A stretch of 64,000 bases of DNA from Microbacterium ureisolvens. Lineage in GTDB: Bacteria; Actinomycetota; Actinomycetes; Actinomycetales; Microbacteriaceae. Location of the stretch: positions 682,001 through 746,000 of the forward strand of contig NZ_JAEUAX010000001.1 of assembly GCF_019511645.1 (NCBI RefSeq). The letters run 5' to 3'. A program made the position numbers and the translations under genes. This document shows, one piece after another, positions 21,906 to 29,797 of this stretch. The notes under the pieces were generated by a model, which was not told where the DNA came from, searched no databases, and saw only the letters and a program-made list of their open reading frames with translations. Numbering within the stretch: the stretch's first letter is position 1; every line of letters starts with the position of its first letter.

Positions 21906-22688
21906 TCAGCGGGGAAGGTCGATGGGCGCGGTGCTCGTCCGGTCGGGGTCGAACGGGGCGGGTGACGCCGACTCTCCGCGCAGCTGCGCCAGCCGCTCGT
22001 CCTCGCGCCGCTGCGCGTCGGCGAGCCAGTCCCATCCCGACGACGTGGAACCGCGCCCCACGTCGGGAACCGGAGCGGTGGCGTTGCGGTCGTCCGAGAC
22101 GGGGACGACGGTGACGGATGCTGCGGGCACGGGCTGGGGCGGCACCGAAGGCGCGAAGGGAGCCCCGGCGAACGGGTCCGCCCCCGTCCGCCCGGCCGCG
22201 CCCCGCAGGCCGGCCTGCTGGATGACGCGCTGGATGGTGAGTCCACGCCGATCGGGATCTCCCACATAGCGGATCTCGCGGAGGCCCTGCTCCTGGGCGG
22301 CCGACTCGAACACGAAGTGCCCGTACCCGAAGATGCGGCCGACGAGGGGTTTGTAGACCGAGATGTCGAGGATGCGCGCGAGCGGCATGGTCGCGATGCG
22401 CTGCGAAAGGATGCCGTGGACGCGGAAGACGCGCATGTTGGTGATGACGAAGCGGTCGGTGTGCTGTTCGAAGACCCGCCAGATCGCGTGCAGGGTCACG
22501 GCGGCGCCGAGGAGCGCCGGCACCCACCAGGCCTGTGCCGGCACGAAGAAGGTGAGAAGGAGGACGACGATGCCGCCGAACAGCTCGAGCACAGCTGAGA
22601 CCGTGGCGGCCCAGTGCTTGCGGACCTCGTCGACGACGTGCTCTCCCTGATCCGAGATCAGGTGCTTCTCGATCCGCGGATCGAACAT
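21906..22688 (-). CDS. PH-domain membrane protein
   Basis: 260 residues. Two adjacent hydrophobic segments (VLELFGGIVVLLLTFFVP and WWVPALLGAAVTLHAIW) precede a bacterial PH-like domain with DRFVITNMRVFRVHGILSQ and MPLARILDIS, typical of bPH2/YdbS-type membrane proteins. The last 110 residues are a Pro/Ala-rich linker with an ADAQRREDERLAQLRG helix. The ATG at 22688 follows AGGACC and is 7 bases after the stop of a 55-residue membrane peptide gene, so the pair is translationally coupled. The function is unknown. Confidence 0.85.
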   Translation of the reverse strand: MFDPRIEKHLISDQGEHVVDEVRKHWAATVSAVLELFGGIVVLLLTFFVPAQAWWVPALLGAAVTLHAIWRVFEQHTDRFVITNMRVFRVHGILSQRIATMPLARILDISVYKPLVGRIFGYGHFVFESAAQEQGLREIRYVGDPDRRGLTIQRVIQQAGLRGAAGRTGADPFAGAPFAPSVPPQPVPAASVTVVPVSDDRNATAPVPDVGRGSTSSGWDWLADAQRREDERLAQLRGESASPAPFDPDRTSTAPIDLPR

Positions 22689-22695
22689 CGCGGTC

Positions 22696-22863
22696 CTAGC
22701 CCTGGACGAGCGCCGTGAAGAAGTCGACGACGGCGACCCCGGCGCCCCACACGGCACCCACGGCGCCCTGCACGGCGTTCGCCGCGTCCTGCGGCCGGGT
22801 GATGAGGTAGAACGCCGCGAACGCGATGATGAGCACCACGACGATGCGCTTGACGAGCTTCAC
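22696..22863 (-). CDS. 55-residue single-pass membrane peptide
   Basis: GTG-initiated small gene. The peptide starts MKLVKRIVVVLIIAFAAFYL, a basic end followed by one membrane helix, then ITRPQDAANAVQGAVGAVW, an amphipathic stretch, and a second mildly hydrophobic end. A GAAGGGAA site lies upstream. The stop is 7 bases from the PH-domain gene. Similar small proteins precede PH-domain genes in related genomes as far as I know, but I cannot name a family. Confidence 0.7.
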   Translation of the reverse strand: MKLVKRIVVVLIIAFAAFYLITRPQDAANAVQGAVGAVWGAGVAVVDFFTALVQG

Positions 22864-22975
22864 GGTCCGGGTTCCCTTCGACTTCCTGCTGTTCTACCGC
22901 ACGAAGACCCTGTCACGCGCAGGCTCGCGGCGCGTCGCGATGAGCGGAGCAGGTTCGGCGTGGTGCGCGGCGCGG

Positions 22976-24025
22976 TCAGGGCCGCAGCAGCACCTTCGTC
23001 GCGCGACGCTCGTCCATCGCGGCGTACGCCTCGGCAGCGTCCGCGAGCGGCAGCTCGAGGTCGAACACGCGACCGGGCTGGATCGCGCCTGAGCGGACGT
23101 CGGGCAGGAGCTCCTCGATGTAGCCGCGCACCGGCGCGACGCCGCCGTTCACGCCGACGTTGCGGTTGAACATCTGGCGCACCGGCAGCTCGGGTCCGCC
23201 GTTGGGCACGCCCACGTAGCCGACCATGCCGCCGGGACGCGTCGAGCGCAGCGCCTGGTCCATCGACTCCTTCGTCCCGACGCATTCGAGCACGCGGTCC
23301 GCTCCGATGCCGCCGGTGAGCGCGCGCACCGCATCGACGCCGGCGTCGCCGCGCTCCTCGACGACGTGGGTGGCACCGAACTCCCGTGCGAGCGCCTGAC
23401 GCTGCGGGTGACGCGACATCGCGATGATCGTGGTGGCTCCGAGGCGCTTCGCCGCGATGATGGCGCACAGACCGACCGCACCGTCGCCGACGACGGCCAC
23501 GGAATCGCCCGGGGCCACGCCCGCGGACACGGCGGCGTGGTGGCCGGTGCCCATGACGTCGCTGAGGGTGAGCAGGCCCGGGATCTCGGCGTCGGCGACC
23601 GGTCCCGGGACGACCGCGAGGGTCCCGTCGGCGAGCGGCACGCGCACACGCTCTCCCTGGCCGCCGTCGGCGAAGCCGCCGAAACGGTCGTCGGCGCCCC
23701 ACCACCCGCCGGTCAGGCACGACGTGCTCACGCCGTTGCGGCAGTTCGCGCAGGTGCCGTCGCACACGTAGAACGGCGCGATCACGAAGTCGCCGGGGCG
23801 CACGACCTCGACCGCGTCGCCGACCTCCTCCACCACGCCGACGAACTCGTGACCGATCCGGTGCGGTTCGTGCGTGGGCGTGACCCCTCGGTAGGGCCAG
23901 AGGTCGGAGCCGCACACGCAGGCGGCGACGACGCGCACGATCGCGTCGGCGCCGGTGGACAGCACGGGATCGGGGACGTTCTCGACGCGGATGTCGCGGG
24001 CGGCATGGATGACGGTGGCGAGCAT
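22976..24025 (-). CDS. Zinc-dependent medium-chain alcohol dehydrogenase
   Basis: 349 residues. Catalytic zinc ligands are seen in CVCGSDLW and GHEFVGVVEEVG. The structural-zinc cysteine loop CDGTCANCRNGVSTSC is present, and the NAD(P) fold is VAVVGDGAVGLCA. The family oxidises alcohols or sugar alcohols; the substrate cannot be read from sequence. Position 24025 stands 6 bases from TAGGCT without a ribosome site. It is divergent from the ylxP-like gene. Confidence 0.93.
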   Translation of the reverse strand: MLATVIHAARDIRVENVPDPVLSTGADAIVRVVAACVCGSDLWPYRGVTPTHEPHRIGHEFVGVVEEVGDAVEVVRPGDFVIAPFYVCDGTCANCRNGVSTSCLTGGWWGADDRFGGFADGGQGERVRVPLADGTLAVVPGPVADAEIPGLLTLSDVMGTGHHAAVSAGVAPGDSVAVVGDGAVGLCAIIAAKRLGATTIIAMSRHPQRQALAREFGATHVVEERGDAGVDAVRALTGGIGADRVLECVGTKESMDQALRSTRPGGMVGYVGVPNGGPELPVRQMFNRNVGVNGGVAPVRGYIEELLPDVRSGAIQPGRVFDLELPLADAAEAYAAMDERRATKVLLRP

Positions 24026-24031
24026 GACACG

Positions 24032-24037
24032 AGCCTA
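24032..24037 (-). promoter_or_regulatory. -10 element of the alcohol dehydrogenase gene (leaderless)
   Basis: TAGGCT, 6 bases, ATG at 24025. Confidence 0.5.
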
Positions 24038-24078
24038 CGGCGGCCGACGCCTGTGGCGGCCGCTGGCACGATGGACCC

Positions 24079-24372
24079 ATGTGGATCGGCTGGATCGAGT
24101 TCGACCTGCTGCTCGGCGACGTCCGCTCGCTTAAGGAGAAGCGCAGCGTGCTGCGGCCGCTCGTCGCCGAGCTGAGCCGGCGCACGGAGGCGGCCGCCGC
24201 GGAGGTCGGCGAGCACGACCTGCACCGCCGTGCGAGGATCGGCGTCTCGATCGTGGCGTCGGGGTCGTCGCACGTGCGGGATGTGCTCGACCGCGCCGAG
24301 CGCCTGGTCGCCGATCACCCCGAGGTCACGCTCCTGTCCGCGCGCCGCGGCCTGCACTCCAGCGACGACTGA
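24079..24372 (+). CDS. DUF503 / YlxP-like protein
   Basis: 97 residues. WIGWIEFDLLLGDVRSLKEK at the start and VSIVASGSS with a repeated strand-helix pattern match the DUF503 (YlxP) family, a small dimeric protein often found near rbfA and linked to ribosome maturation in Bacilli. The ATG is 6 bases after CACGAT, a weak -10, without a ribosome site. Here it stands alone between unrelated genes, and its stop is 2 bases from the stop of the convergent SDR gene. Confidence 0.88.
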   Translation: MWIGWIEFDLLLGDVRSLKEKRSVLRPLVAELSRRTEAAAAEVGEHDLHRRARIGVSIVASGSSHVRDVLDRAERLVADHPEVTLLSARRGLHSSDD

Positions 24373-24374
24373 GT

Positions 24375-25019
24375 TCAGCCGGCGATCGCGTGGCCGATGA
24401 CCTCGTCGCCGGCACCGAACCGGATCGTCCGACCGATCGTGGTGTCATCCGCGATGGTGGCCGCGATCACCGCGGCCACATCGGCCCGGGACACGGCGCC
24501 GCCGCCGCTTGGGTCGATCGCGATCCGACCGGTCGGCGGATCGGACGTGAGCGTCCCCGGCGCGAGGATCGTCCAGTCCAGTGCGCTCGCGGCCAGGTGC
24601 GCGTCGGCGGCCCATTTCGCGTCGGCGTACGGGAAGAACGAGGCATCGGACGCGATGCCGTGTTCCGCGCGCGAGCCCACCCACGACACCATCACGTAGC
24701 GCATCACGTCGGCAGCCAGAGCGGCCTGCATCGATCGGATCGCCGCATCGCGATCAACCGCGTACGTGCGTGCCGGGTTGCCACCGCCGGCACCGGCGGA
24801 CCACACCACGACGTCGTTGCCGGCGACGATGTTCGTGAGCTGGTCGATGTCGAGCGCCTCGACATCGGCGACGAGCGGCTGCGCGCCCGTCGCTGCGACC
24901 TCCGCCTCGTGGGCGGTGTTGCGGATCACCGCGGTCACGGTGTGCCCCTGCGCCACGAGCAGCGGCTCGAGCAGCAGCGCGACCCTGCCGTGGCCGCCGA
25001 AGATCAGGATGCGGGCCAT
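24375..25019 (-). CDS. NAD(P)-binding atypical SDR protein
   Basis: 214 residues with the nucleotide-binding start ILIFGGHGRVALLLEPLL, the second-strand VIRN and a DVVVWSAGAGG loop, typical of atypical short-chain dehydrogenases that bind NAD(P)H and often act on quinones or as redox sensors. No Tyr-x3-Lys catalytic pair is obvious; the YADAKWAAD segment may serve. It has an AGGGGG ribosome site and a TAGCGT hexamer at 25044-25049, so this gene has a short leader. Confidence 0.88.
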   Translation of the reverse strand: MARILIFGGHGRVALLLEPLLVAQGHTVTAVIRNTAHEAEVAATGAQPLVADVEALDIDQLTNIVAGNDVVVWSAGAGGGNPARTYAVDRDAAIRSMQAALAADVMRYVMVSWVGSRAEHGIASDASFFPYADAKWAADAHLAASALDWTILAPGTLTSDPPTGRIAIDPSGGGAVSRADVAAVIAATIADDTTIGRTIRFGAGDEVIGHAIAG

Positions 25020-25072
25020 GGGTCCCCCTTCGTCGTGCGCTCCACGCTACGCCGCGGCCGCCGCATCCCGCA

Positions 25073-25285
25073 TCACACCACGAGTGCCGCGATTCCCGCG
25101 ATGACGGATGCTGCAGCGAGGGTCAGGGCGATGCCGATGAGCACCGCGTGCACGATGAGGAACCGGGTCGCCTTGCCCTGGGCGTCGTGTGCGCGGGAGT
25201 CCTTCGCGACCCGGCGGTAGAACGTCGGCCAGACGAGGACGTTGAATGCGGCGTTCAGGAACAGCAGTACGGCGAGCAGCGTCAC
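25073..25285 (-). CDS. SCO4848-type small membrane protein
   Basis: 70 residues: a first helix (LLAVLLFLNAAFNVLVWPTF), a charged loop RRVAKDSRAHDAQGKATRF and a second long helix ending IAGIAALVV. The VWPTF...KDSRA...G.AT.F..VHA pattern resembles the actinobacterial SCO4848 family, whose function is unknown. The GTG at 25285 stands 7 bases from TAGGCT. Longer upstream reading is possible but runs into the opposite promoter region and is not needed. Confidence 0.75.
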   Translation of the reverse strand: MTLLAVLLFLNAAFNVLVWPTFYRRVAKDSRAHDAQGKATRFLIVHAVLIGIALTLAAASVIAGIAALVV

Positions 25286-25292
25286 ACGTTCG

Positions 25293-25298
25293 AGCCTA
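25293..25298 (-). promoter_or_regulatory. -10 element of the SCO4848-type gene (leaderless)
   Basis: TAGGCT, 7 bases, GTG at 25285. Confidence 0.45.
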
Positions 25299-25338
25299 GG
25301 TGCCGCTCCCGCGAACGCCGACGCGCGCCGCGGAGTCG

Positions 25339-26433
25339 TCAGGCCGCGACCGCGACCGGGTCGGCGACGAGCGCTCGGACGGCGTCGCGGCCGGCGCGGT
25401 TCGCGCCGACGGTCGACTGCGACGGCCCGTAGCCGATGAGGAACAGGCGCGGCTCGTCGATCGAGCGCCCGTTCTCGACGCGGAATCCGCCGTCGGGCGT
25501 GCGCAGGCGCAGCGGCGCGAGATGGTCGAGCGCGGGCCTGAAGCCCGTGGCCCACAGAATCACGTCGGCGCGCTCGAACGTGCCGTCGGGCATGCGGACG
25601 CCGTCCTCCTCGATCGAGGCGAACATCGGATGCCGCACCAGCACGCCGCGCGCCTCGGCGGCTCGAGCCCACGGCGTCCAGTGCATGCCGGTCACCGAGA
25701 TGACGCTGCCCGGCGCCAGACCCCGCCGCACGCGGTCTTCGACACCGGCGATGGCTGCCACGCGCGCCGGGATGTCGAAGTCCTCGTCGACCCATTCCGG
25801 CTCGCGCCGGGTCACCCAGAAGGTGTCGGCGACGTGCGAGATCTCGTCGAGCAGCTGCACCGCCGACACGCCGGCGCCGACGATGACGACGCGCTTGCCG
25901 CGGAACTCGTCAGCTGAGACGTAGCCGCCCACGTGCAGCTGCCGCCCGCGGAAGCGCTCCTGCCCGGGGTAGCGCGGCCAGAACGGGCGCGTCCACGTAC
26001 CGGTGGCGTTGATCACGAAGCGCGCAGCCCACGTGCCGCGGTCGGTCTCGACCAGGAGCCGGCCGCCGGGATCGTCGTCGGCGCGGCGCACCGCTTTCAC
26101 GTGAACGGGTCGCAGCACGTCGAGCGCGTACCGCTCCTCGTAGTCGGCGAAGTACGCGGGAAGGATGTCGCGGCTCGCCGCGGCCGGATCCGCCGGCGGT
26201 ACCGCGAACCCGGGGAGCTCATGGATGCCGTTCACCGTGGCCATGCGCAGAGACGCCCAGCGGTGCTGCCACGCGCCCCCGGGCTCCGCATTCGCATCGA
26301 CCACGAGGAACGTCTGATCCGCCGCGCTCGCGCGCGGCAACGGGACGAAGCCGCGCCGCTGCAGGTGATACGCGGCCGAGAGCCCTGCCTGGCCGGCACC
26401 GATCACGACGACGTCGACGGGTGCTGGCTCCAT
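25339..26433 (-). CDS. Flavin-containing monooxygenase-like FAD/NAD(P) protein
   Basis: 364 residues. The FAD fingerprint GAGQAGLSAAYHL is at the N-terminus, a second Rossmann motif VVIVGAGVSAVQLLDE lies in the middle, and ATGTWTRPFW and LWATGFRPALDHLAP are the ATG motifs of flavoprotein monooxygenases and related oxidoreductases. The substrate is unknown. I chose the ATG at 26433; a GTG at 26442 is equally possible. No ribosome site is visible for either, and the terminator of the next gene ends only 15 bases upstream. Confidence 0.9.
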   Translation of the reverse strand: MEPAPVDVVVIGAGQAGLSAAYHLQRRGFVPLPRASAADQTFLVVDANAEPGGAWQHRWASLRMATVNGIHELPGFAVPPADPAAASRDILPAYFADYEERYALDVLRPVHVKAVRRADDDPGGRLLVETDRGTWAARFVINATGTWTRPFWPRYPGQERFRGRQLHVGGYVSADEFRGKRVVIVGAGVSAVQLLDEISHVADTFWVTRREPEWVDEDFDIPARVAAIAGVEDRVRRGLAPGSVISVTGMHWTPWARAAEARGVLVRHPMFASIEEDGVRMPDGTFERADVILWATGFRPALDHLAPLRLRTPDGGFRVENGRSIDEPRLFLIGYGPSQSTVGANRAGRDAVRALVADPVAVAA

Positions 26434-26447
26434 GCCCGGCACAACGA

Positions 26448-26481
26448 CGATCGGCCCGCGAGGATTCCCGCGGGCCGATCG
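26448..26481 (-). terminator. Terminator of the PEP-mutase-like gene
   Basis: CGATCGGCCCGCG and its exact complement (13 bp) with an 8-base loop, 13 bases after the stop of the upstream gene. Confidence 0.75.
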
Positions 26482-26494
26482 GACGAGGTGGGCG

Positions 26495-27271
26495 TCAGTT
26501 CAGCGCGCGCGTTGAGGCCGGGATGACGCCGTCGGCGTAGAGGTCGGCGGCGAGATCCTGCAGCGCGGTCAGCGCGACGCGCTGCGTCATCGGGCCGTAG
26601 GAGATGCGGGCGACGCCGAGCGCCTCGTACTCCCCGGCCGACAGCGCGCCCGGCACGCCGATGACGCTGATCTTGCGCTCGCCGATCCCTTCGACCAGCT
26701 GCCGCGCGATGTCGGCGTTCAGGATGCCGGGAACGAACACGAGGTCGGCGCCGGCGGCGAGGTAGGCGCGACCGCGCTCGATCGCGTCGGCGACGGACTC
26801 CTCGACAGGGCGCTTGCCGGCGCGGACGAATGCATCGGTGCGCGCGTTGAGGACGAAGGGCACGCCCTCCGCTTCTCCGGCCGCGATGATCGCTTCGACA
26901 TTGGCCACGGCCTCGTCGAGCGGCACGAGGCGGTCTTCGACGTTGGCGCCGACGACGCCTTTGCCGATCGCGCGGCGCACGGTCTCGCCCGGGTCGCCGT
27001 AGCCGGCGTCGAGGTCGGTGCTCACCGGCAGGTCGCCTACGGCCTCGACGATCCGGCCGACCATGTCGAGCATCGTCTCGAGCGGGACCTGCCCGTCGGG
27101 ATAGCCGAAGGTCGCGGCGATCGAGTGGCCGGCCGTCGCGATGGCGCGGGTCTCGGGGAGGGCGGCGATGGTGCGGGCCGACACGGCGTCCCACACGTTC
27201 ACGACGCGCAGGATCTCGGGAGCGGCGTGCAGTCGGGCGAGGGTCTGTGCTTTCTCTGCCTGAGTGGTCAT
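26495..27271 (-). CDS. Isocitrate lyase / PEP mutase-family protein
   Basis: 258 residues, a single TIM barrel. VVNVWDAVSARTIA near the start, VSTDLDAGYGD (the metal-binding Asp region) and GANVEDRL are typical of the PEP mutase branch that includes oxaloacetate decarboxylase and carboxyphosphonoenolpyruvate mutase-like enzymes. The isocitrate-lyase KKCGH signature is not present. The exact reaction is unknown and there are no phosphonate genes nearby. The ATG at 27271 is 7 bases from TAGCGT; a terminator follows. Confidence 0.88.
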   Translation of the reverse strand: MTTQAEKAQTLARLHAAPEILRVVNVWDAVSARTIAALPETRAIATAGHSIAATFGYPDGQVPLETMLDMVGRIVEAVGDLPVSTDLDAGYGDPGETVRRAIGKGVVGANVEDRLVPLDEAVANVEAIIAAGEAEGVPFVLNARTDAFVRAGKRPVEESVADAIERGRAYLAAGADLVFVPGILNADIARQLVEGIGERKISVIGVPGALSAGEYEALGVARISYGPMTQRVALTALQDLAADLYADGVIPASTRALN

Positions 27272-27278
27272 GCCTGCC

Positions 27279-27284
27279 ACGCTA
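27279..27284 (-). promoter_or_regulatory. -10 element of the PEP-mutase-like gene (leaderless)
   Basis: TAGCGT, 7 bases, ATG at 27271. Confidence 0.5.
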
Positions 27285-27310
27285 TCGGCGTCCGCAGGCG
27301 TGTGGACCGG

Positions 27311-27751
27311 TCAGCTCGGATCGAGCCGACCGTCGAGGTACCACCACCGTCCGCTCTGCCGCACGAAGCGGCTGCGCTCGTGCAGCACGCCCCGATCTCG
27401 GCCGTGGCGCCAGGCGGCGCGGAACTCGACGACGCCCCGGGTATCGTTCTCGCCTCCGCTGTCGACGTCGGCGATCTCGAGCCCCGTCCATCTCTGATCG
27501 GGGTCGAGGGTGAGCTCGTCGGGGCGGGTGCCCGGGTGCCACGTCGCGTTCAGGTAGGCTGAGTCGCCGACGACGAACGCCGTGTAGCGCGAGCGCATCA
27601 GGCGTTCGGCGGTGGACGCGGGCGTTCCATTCAGCGCCGTGGCGCAGCATCCGTCGAAGCGATCGCCGCTGCCGCACGGGCAGGGATCCGCGTCGGCGAC
27701 GCGAGGAAAGCCGTCGGAGGCGGGACGGGATGCCGCGGCGCCGGACGACAC
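27311..27751 (-). CDS. YchJ-like SEC-C motif protein (UPF0225)
   Basis: 146 residues. DPCPCGSGDRFDGCC is a SEC-C zinc-binding motif near the N-terminus, followed by AERLMRSRYTAFVVGD and a C-terminal domain with VVEFRAAWRH and HERSRFVRQSGRWWYLDG, the complete YchJ/UPF0225 layout. The function is not established. The GTG at 27751 is separated by one base from the stop of the DksA-like gene, so the two are co-translated. Confidence 0.88.
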   Translation of the reverse strand: MSSGAAASRPASDGFPRVADADPCPCGSGDRFDGCCATALNGTPASTAERLMRSRYTAFVVGDSAYLNATWHPGTRPDELTLDPDQRWTGLEIADVDSGGENDTRGVVEFRAAWRHGRDRGVLHERSRFVRQSGRWWYLDGRLDPS

Positions 27752-27752
27752 G

Positions 27753-28118
27753 TCAGGCGCCGGCCTTCTCGGCGCACGACACGCAGCGGGTCGCGAACGG
27801 CCGCACGCGAAGCCGCGCGATCGGGATGCCTCGACCACAGTCGACGCAGACGCCGTAGGTGCCGGCCTCCCAGCGCTTGACGGCCTCGTCGATCTCCGCC
27901 ATCTCGCGGCGGGCGGCCTCTTCGAGGGCCACTGCGCGCGACCACTCCCCCGACAGCGTCACGCCTTCGGGGTCGTGCTCGTCGTCGGCGACGTCGGAGC
28001 CGCGATCCGCGCGGAGCTCCTCGAGCGTCTCGTCCATCGCGGCGATGCGCAACGAGGCCGCGTCGTGCAGTTCGTCCAGGAGTGCTCGCAGCTCGGTCCG
28101 GCTCGCCGCTGAGGTCAT
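27753..28118 (-). CDS. DksA/TraR-type zinc-finger protein
   Basis: 121 residues: a coiled-coil N-terminal two-thirds (ELRALLDELHDAASLRIAAM) and a C-terminal zinc finger CVDCGRGIP...RCVSC. This is the DksA/TraR fold that inserts into the RNA polymerase secondary channel. The acidic tip typical of DksA is not clear, so the effect on transcription is uncertain. The ATG stands 6 bases from TAGTCT without a ribosome site. Confidence 0.88.
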   Translation of the reverse strand: MTSAASRTELRALLDELHDAASLRIAAMDETLEELRADRGSDVADDEHDPEGVTLSGEWSRAVALEEAARREMAEIDEAVKRWEAGTYGVCVDCGRGIPIARLRVRPFATRCVSCAEKAGA

Positions 28119-28124
28119 CGCATG

Positions 28125-28130
28125 AGACTA
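28125..28130 (-). promoter_or_regulatory. -10 element of the DksA-like gene (leaderless)
   Basis: TAGTCT, 6 bases, ATG at 28118. Confidence 0.5.
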
Positions 28131-28493
28131 CGCCCGGATGCCGCATCCCGGCCGCAACCGTGCCGGACCACCCCGAGACGTCCACGGTGAGCTTCCCCAG
28201 CCAGTGCACGGCGAGCGCGGGGTGTTCCCGTGGTCAGGCGATAGGGATCTCCCAGGTCGGGCTGGAAGCGTGGCGTCATCGCGGCGAAGGGGAATCCCCG
28301 GTCCCCCTCCGCGAGACCCCTGCAGGCGATGCGTCGCACGGGACCGCCCCTCGTGCCCGACTTCCGGAGGGCACGAGGGGCGGTCTCATCGACCCGCCCG
28401 GAGCCGGCGATCTGCGATTCCCCCCGACGCGATCGCCGGCTTCTCCGCCCTGAACGCTGTGGATAACTCCGTCGGGGCCGGAACGTCTGCGGC
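28131..28493. other. Region without a recognised gene, possible RNA
   Basis: Open frames here are short, overlap each other on both strands and give Arg-rich translations unlike any family I know. The stretch 28170-28320 has several self-complementary pieces and ends in a 17-bp hairpin (28342-28385) that belongs to neither flanking gene: the DksA-like gene reads away from it and the lipoprotein gene starts 121 bases later. It does not match the SRP RNA, tmRNA or RNase P patterns I know. Confidence 0.45.
28342..28385. terminator. Orphan 17-bp hairpin
   Basis: GACCGCCCCTCGTGCCC and its exact complement, with a 10-base loop. There is no U-tract on either side. It would fit the 3' end of an unannotated plus-strand transcript beginning after the DksA-like promoter. 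Confidence 0.6.
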
Positions 28494-28499
28494 TAGCGT
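28494..28499 (+). promoter_or_regulatory. -10 element of the lipoprotein gene (leaderless)
   Basis: TAGCGT, 6 G-rich bases, GTG at 28506. Confidence 0.45.
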
Positions 28500-28505
28500 G
28501 GGGGC

Positions 28506-29036
28506 GTGAGGACTCGGGTGACAGCGGCGGCGCTCAGCGGACTGCTCGCGCTCGCGCTCGCCGGATGCACCACCCCGGAGCCGGAGCCGACCCCGACATC
28601 GGCGTTCTCGAGCGAGGACGAGGCGTTCGCGGCGGCTGAGGAGACGTACCGGGCCTACGTGGATGCGCTGAACCAGGTGGATCTGAGCGACCCGGAGACC
28701 TTCGAGGCGGTGTACAGCTGGACGACGGCAGACGCAAGCGCAGGCGAACGCCGTTCTCTGTCGACCATGCATGCGGATGGTTGGACTGTCACCGGGCAGA
28801 CCGTGGTGCAATCTGTCGAGCTCGAAAGCATCGAGACGGAACCCGGAGCCGTTCGGATCGCGGTGTGCTCTGATGTCAGCGCAGTCGACGTGATCGACGA
28901 GAGTGGGAGCTCAGTCGTTGCCGCAGACCGTCCACCAATCCAGTCGAGCAGCGTAACCCTCACGAGCGCTACCCACTCGCCAACGGGGTTATTGATCTCG
29001 GCGATCGAGGGTGGAGGTCACGAGTGTGGGCAATAG
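28506..29036 (+). CDS. Secreted lipoprotein of unknown function
   Basis: 176 residues. The signal peptide ends in the lipobox LALAGC, so the mature Cys would carry lipid and anchor the protein outside the membrane. A Pro/Thr linker (TTPEPEPTPT) leads to a helical segment EDEAFAAAEETYRAYVDALN followed by a domain I do not recognise, with two further Cys that may pair. The 3' half uses more A/T-ending codons than its neighbours. It overlaps the next gene by 13 bases. Confidence 0.85.
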   Translation: MRTRVTAAALSGLLALALAGCTTPEPEPTPTSAFSSEDEAFAAAEETYRAYVDALNQVDLSDPETFEAVYSWTTADASAGERRSLSTMHADGWTVTGQTVVQSVELESIETEPGAVRIAVCSDVSAVDVIDESGSSVVAADRPPIQSSSVTLTSATHSPTGLLISAIEGGGHECGQ

Positions 29037-29797
29037 TCACTGCGACAGTACTTGTCTCAGCATCGCTCGCGGTACCCCAGCAAGTGCTGTCGGCTCGCGA
29101 TAACTGCTATAGCGACAGCAGCTGGACGGGAGTGTGCGCTGCCAGCCGCGGAGAGCAAGTCGATGTCAGCGGACAGGGGTCCCAGCCTGGCAAGGCGACC
29201 AACAAAGAGCCTCGATCGGACTCCGGTGCCGCACCGCGCACCGAAGCGCCCGTCGAACCCGAGGACTGCGGGCCGCTCAACCGCTGCATCGACTACAGCG
29301 TCATCGGCGTCCCCGACGTCACTCTCGCCGACATCGCCTCGTTCCGGCCGGCGCAGCCGACGCTCGCCGGCGAGCCGGCCGGCTTCGGGGTCGTCGGCAT
29401 GCCGACGAATCTGCTGGCGTCGGCATCCGAACAGCGCATCCCGGGCACGGTCCTCGGCTGGGACGTGACCGTGCGCTTCGTCCCGGTCGCCTACGTGTTC
29501 GACAACGGCGACGGCACCACCACGCGTGCGATCACGGGCGGCGCATCGTGGTCGAGCCTCGGCCAGGGCCAGTTCACGCCGACCGCGACGAGCCACGTGT
29601 ACCAGGCCCGTGGGACGTATCCGGTGTCGGTGACGGTGGAGTACGAGGCATCCGTCGATTTCGGGAGCGGCACGTGGCGCCCCGTGCCCGGCGTGGTGCG
29701 GGCCGAGGCGGCGGGCTACGGCGTGCGCGTGGTCGAGGTGCGCACCGCGCTGGTGGACCGCACCTGCGTCGAGGACCCCACCGGCCCCGGCTGCTGA
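29024..29797 (+). CDS. Secreted protein with PKD-like C-terminal domain
   Basis: 257 residues. A short N-terminal hydrophobic segment (AIVTATVLVSASLAVP) serves as an export signal. After a charged linker, the C-terminal 150 residues include FDNGDGTTT and HVYQARGTYPVSVTVEYEA, the usual end of a PKD-type beta-sandwich. The GTG at 29024 is 5 bases after GGAGGT inside the lipoprotein gene, so the two are co-translated and probably work together at the cell surface. The last 82 bases overlap the 3' end of the opposite glycosyltransferase gene. Confidence 0.82.
   Translation: MWAIVTATVLVSASLAVPQQVLSARDNCYSDSSWTGVCAASRGEQVDVSGQGSQPGKATNKEPRSDSGAAPRTEAPVEPEDCGPLNRCIDYSVIGVPDVTLADIASFRPAQPTLAGEPAGFGVVGMPTNLLASASEQRIPGTVLGWDVTVRFVPVAYVFDNGDGTTTRAITGGASWSSLGQGQFTPTATSHVYQARGTYPVSVTVEYEASVDFGSGTWRPVPGVVRAEAAGYGVRVVEVRTALVDRTCVEDPTGPGC

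Noticed and set aside
28170..28390. Possible SRP RNA, tmRNA or RNase P RNA
   Set aside because: The conserved GGAAGGGAGCAGCC-type SRP loop, the tmRNA ends and the RNase P core motifs are not present. It is kept only as an unidentified candidate RNA.
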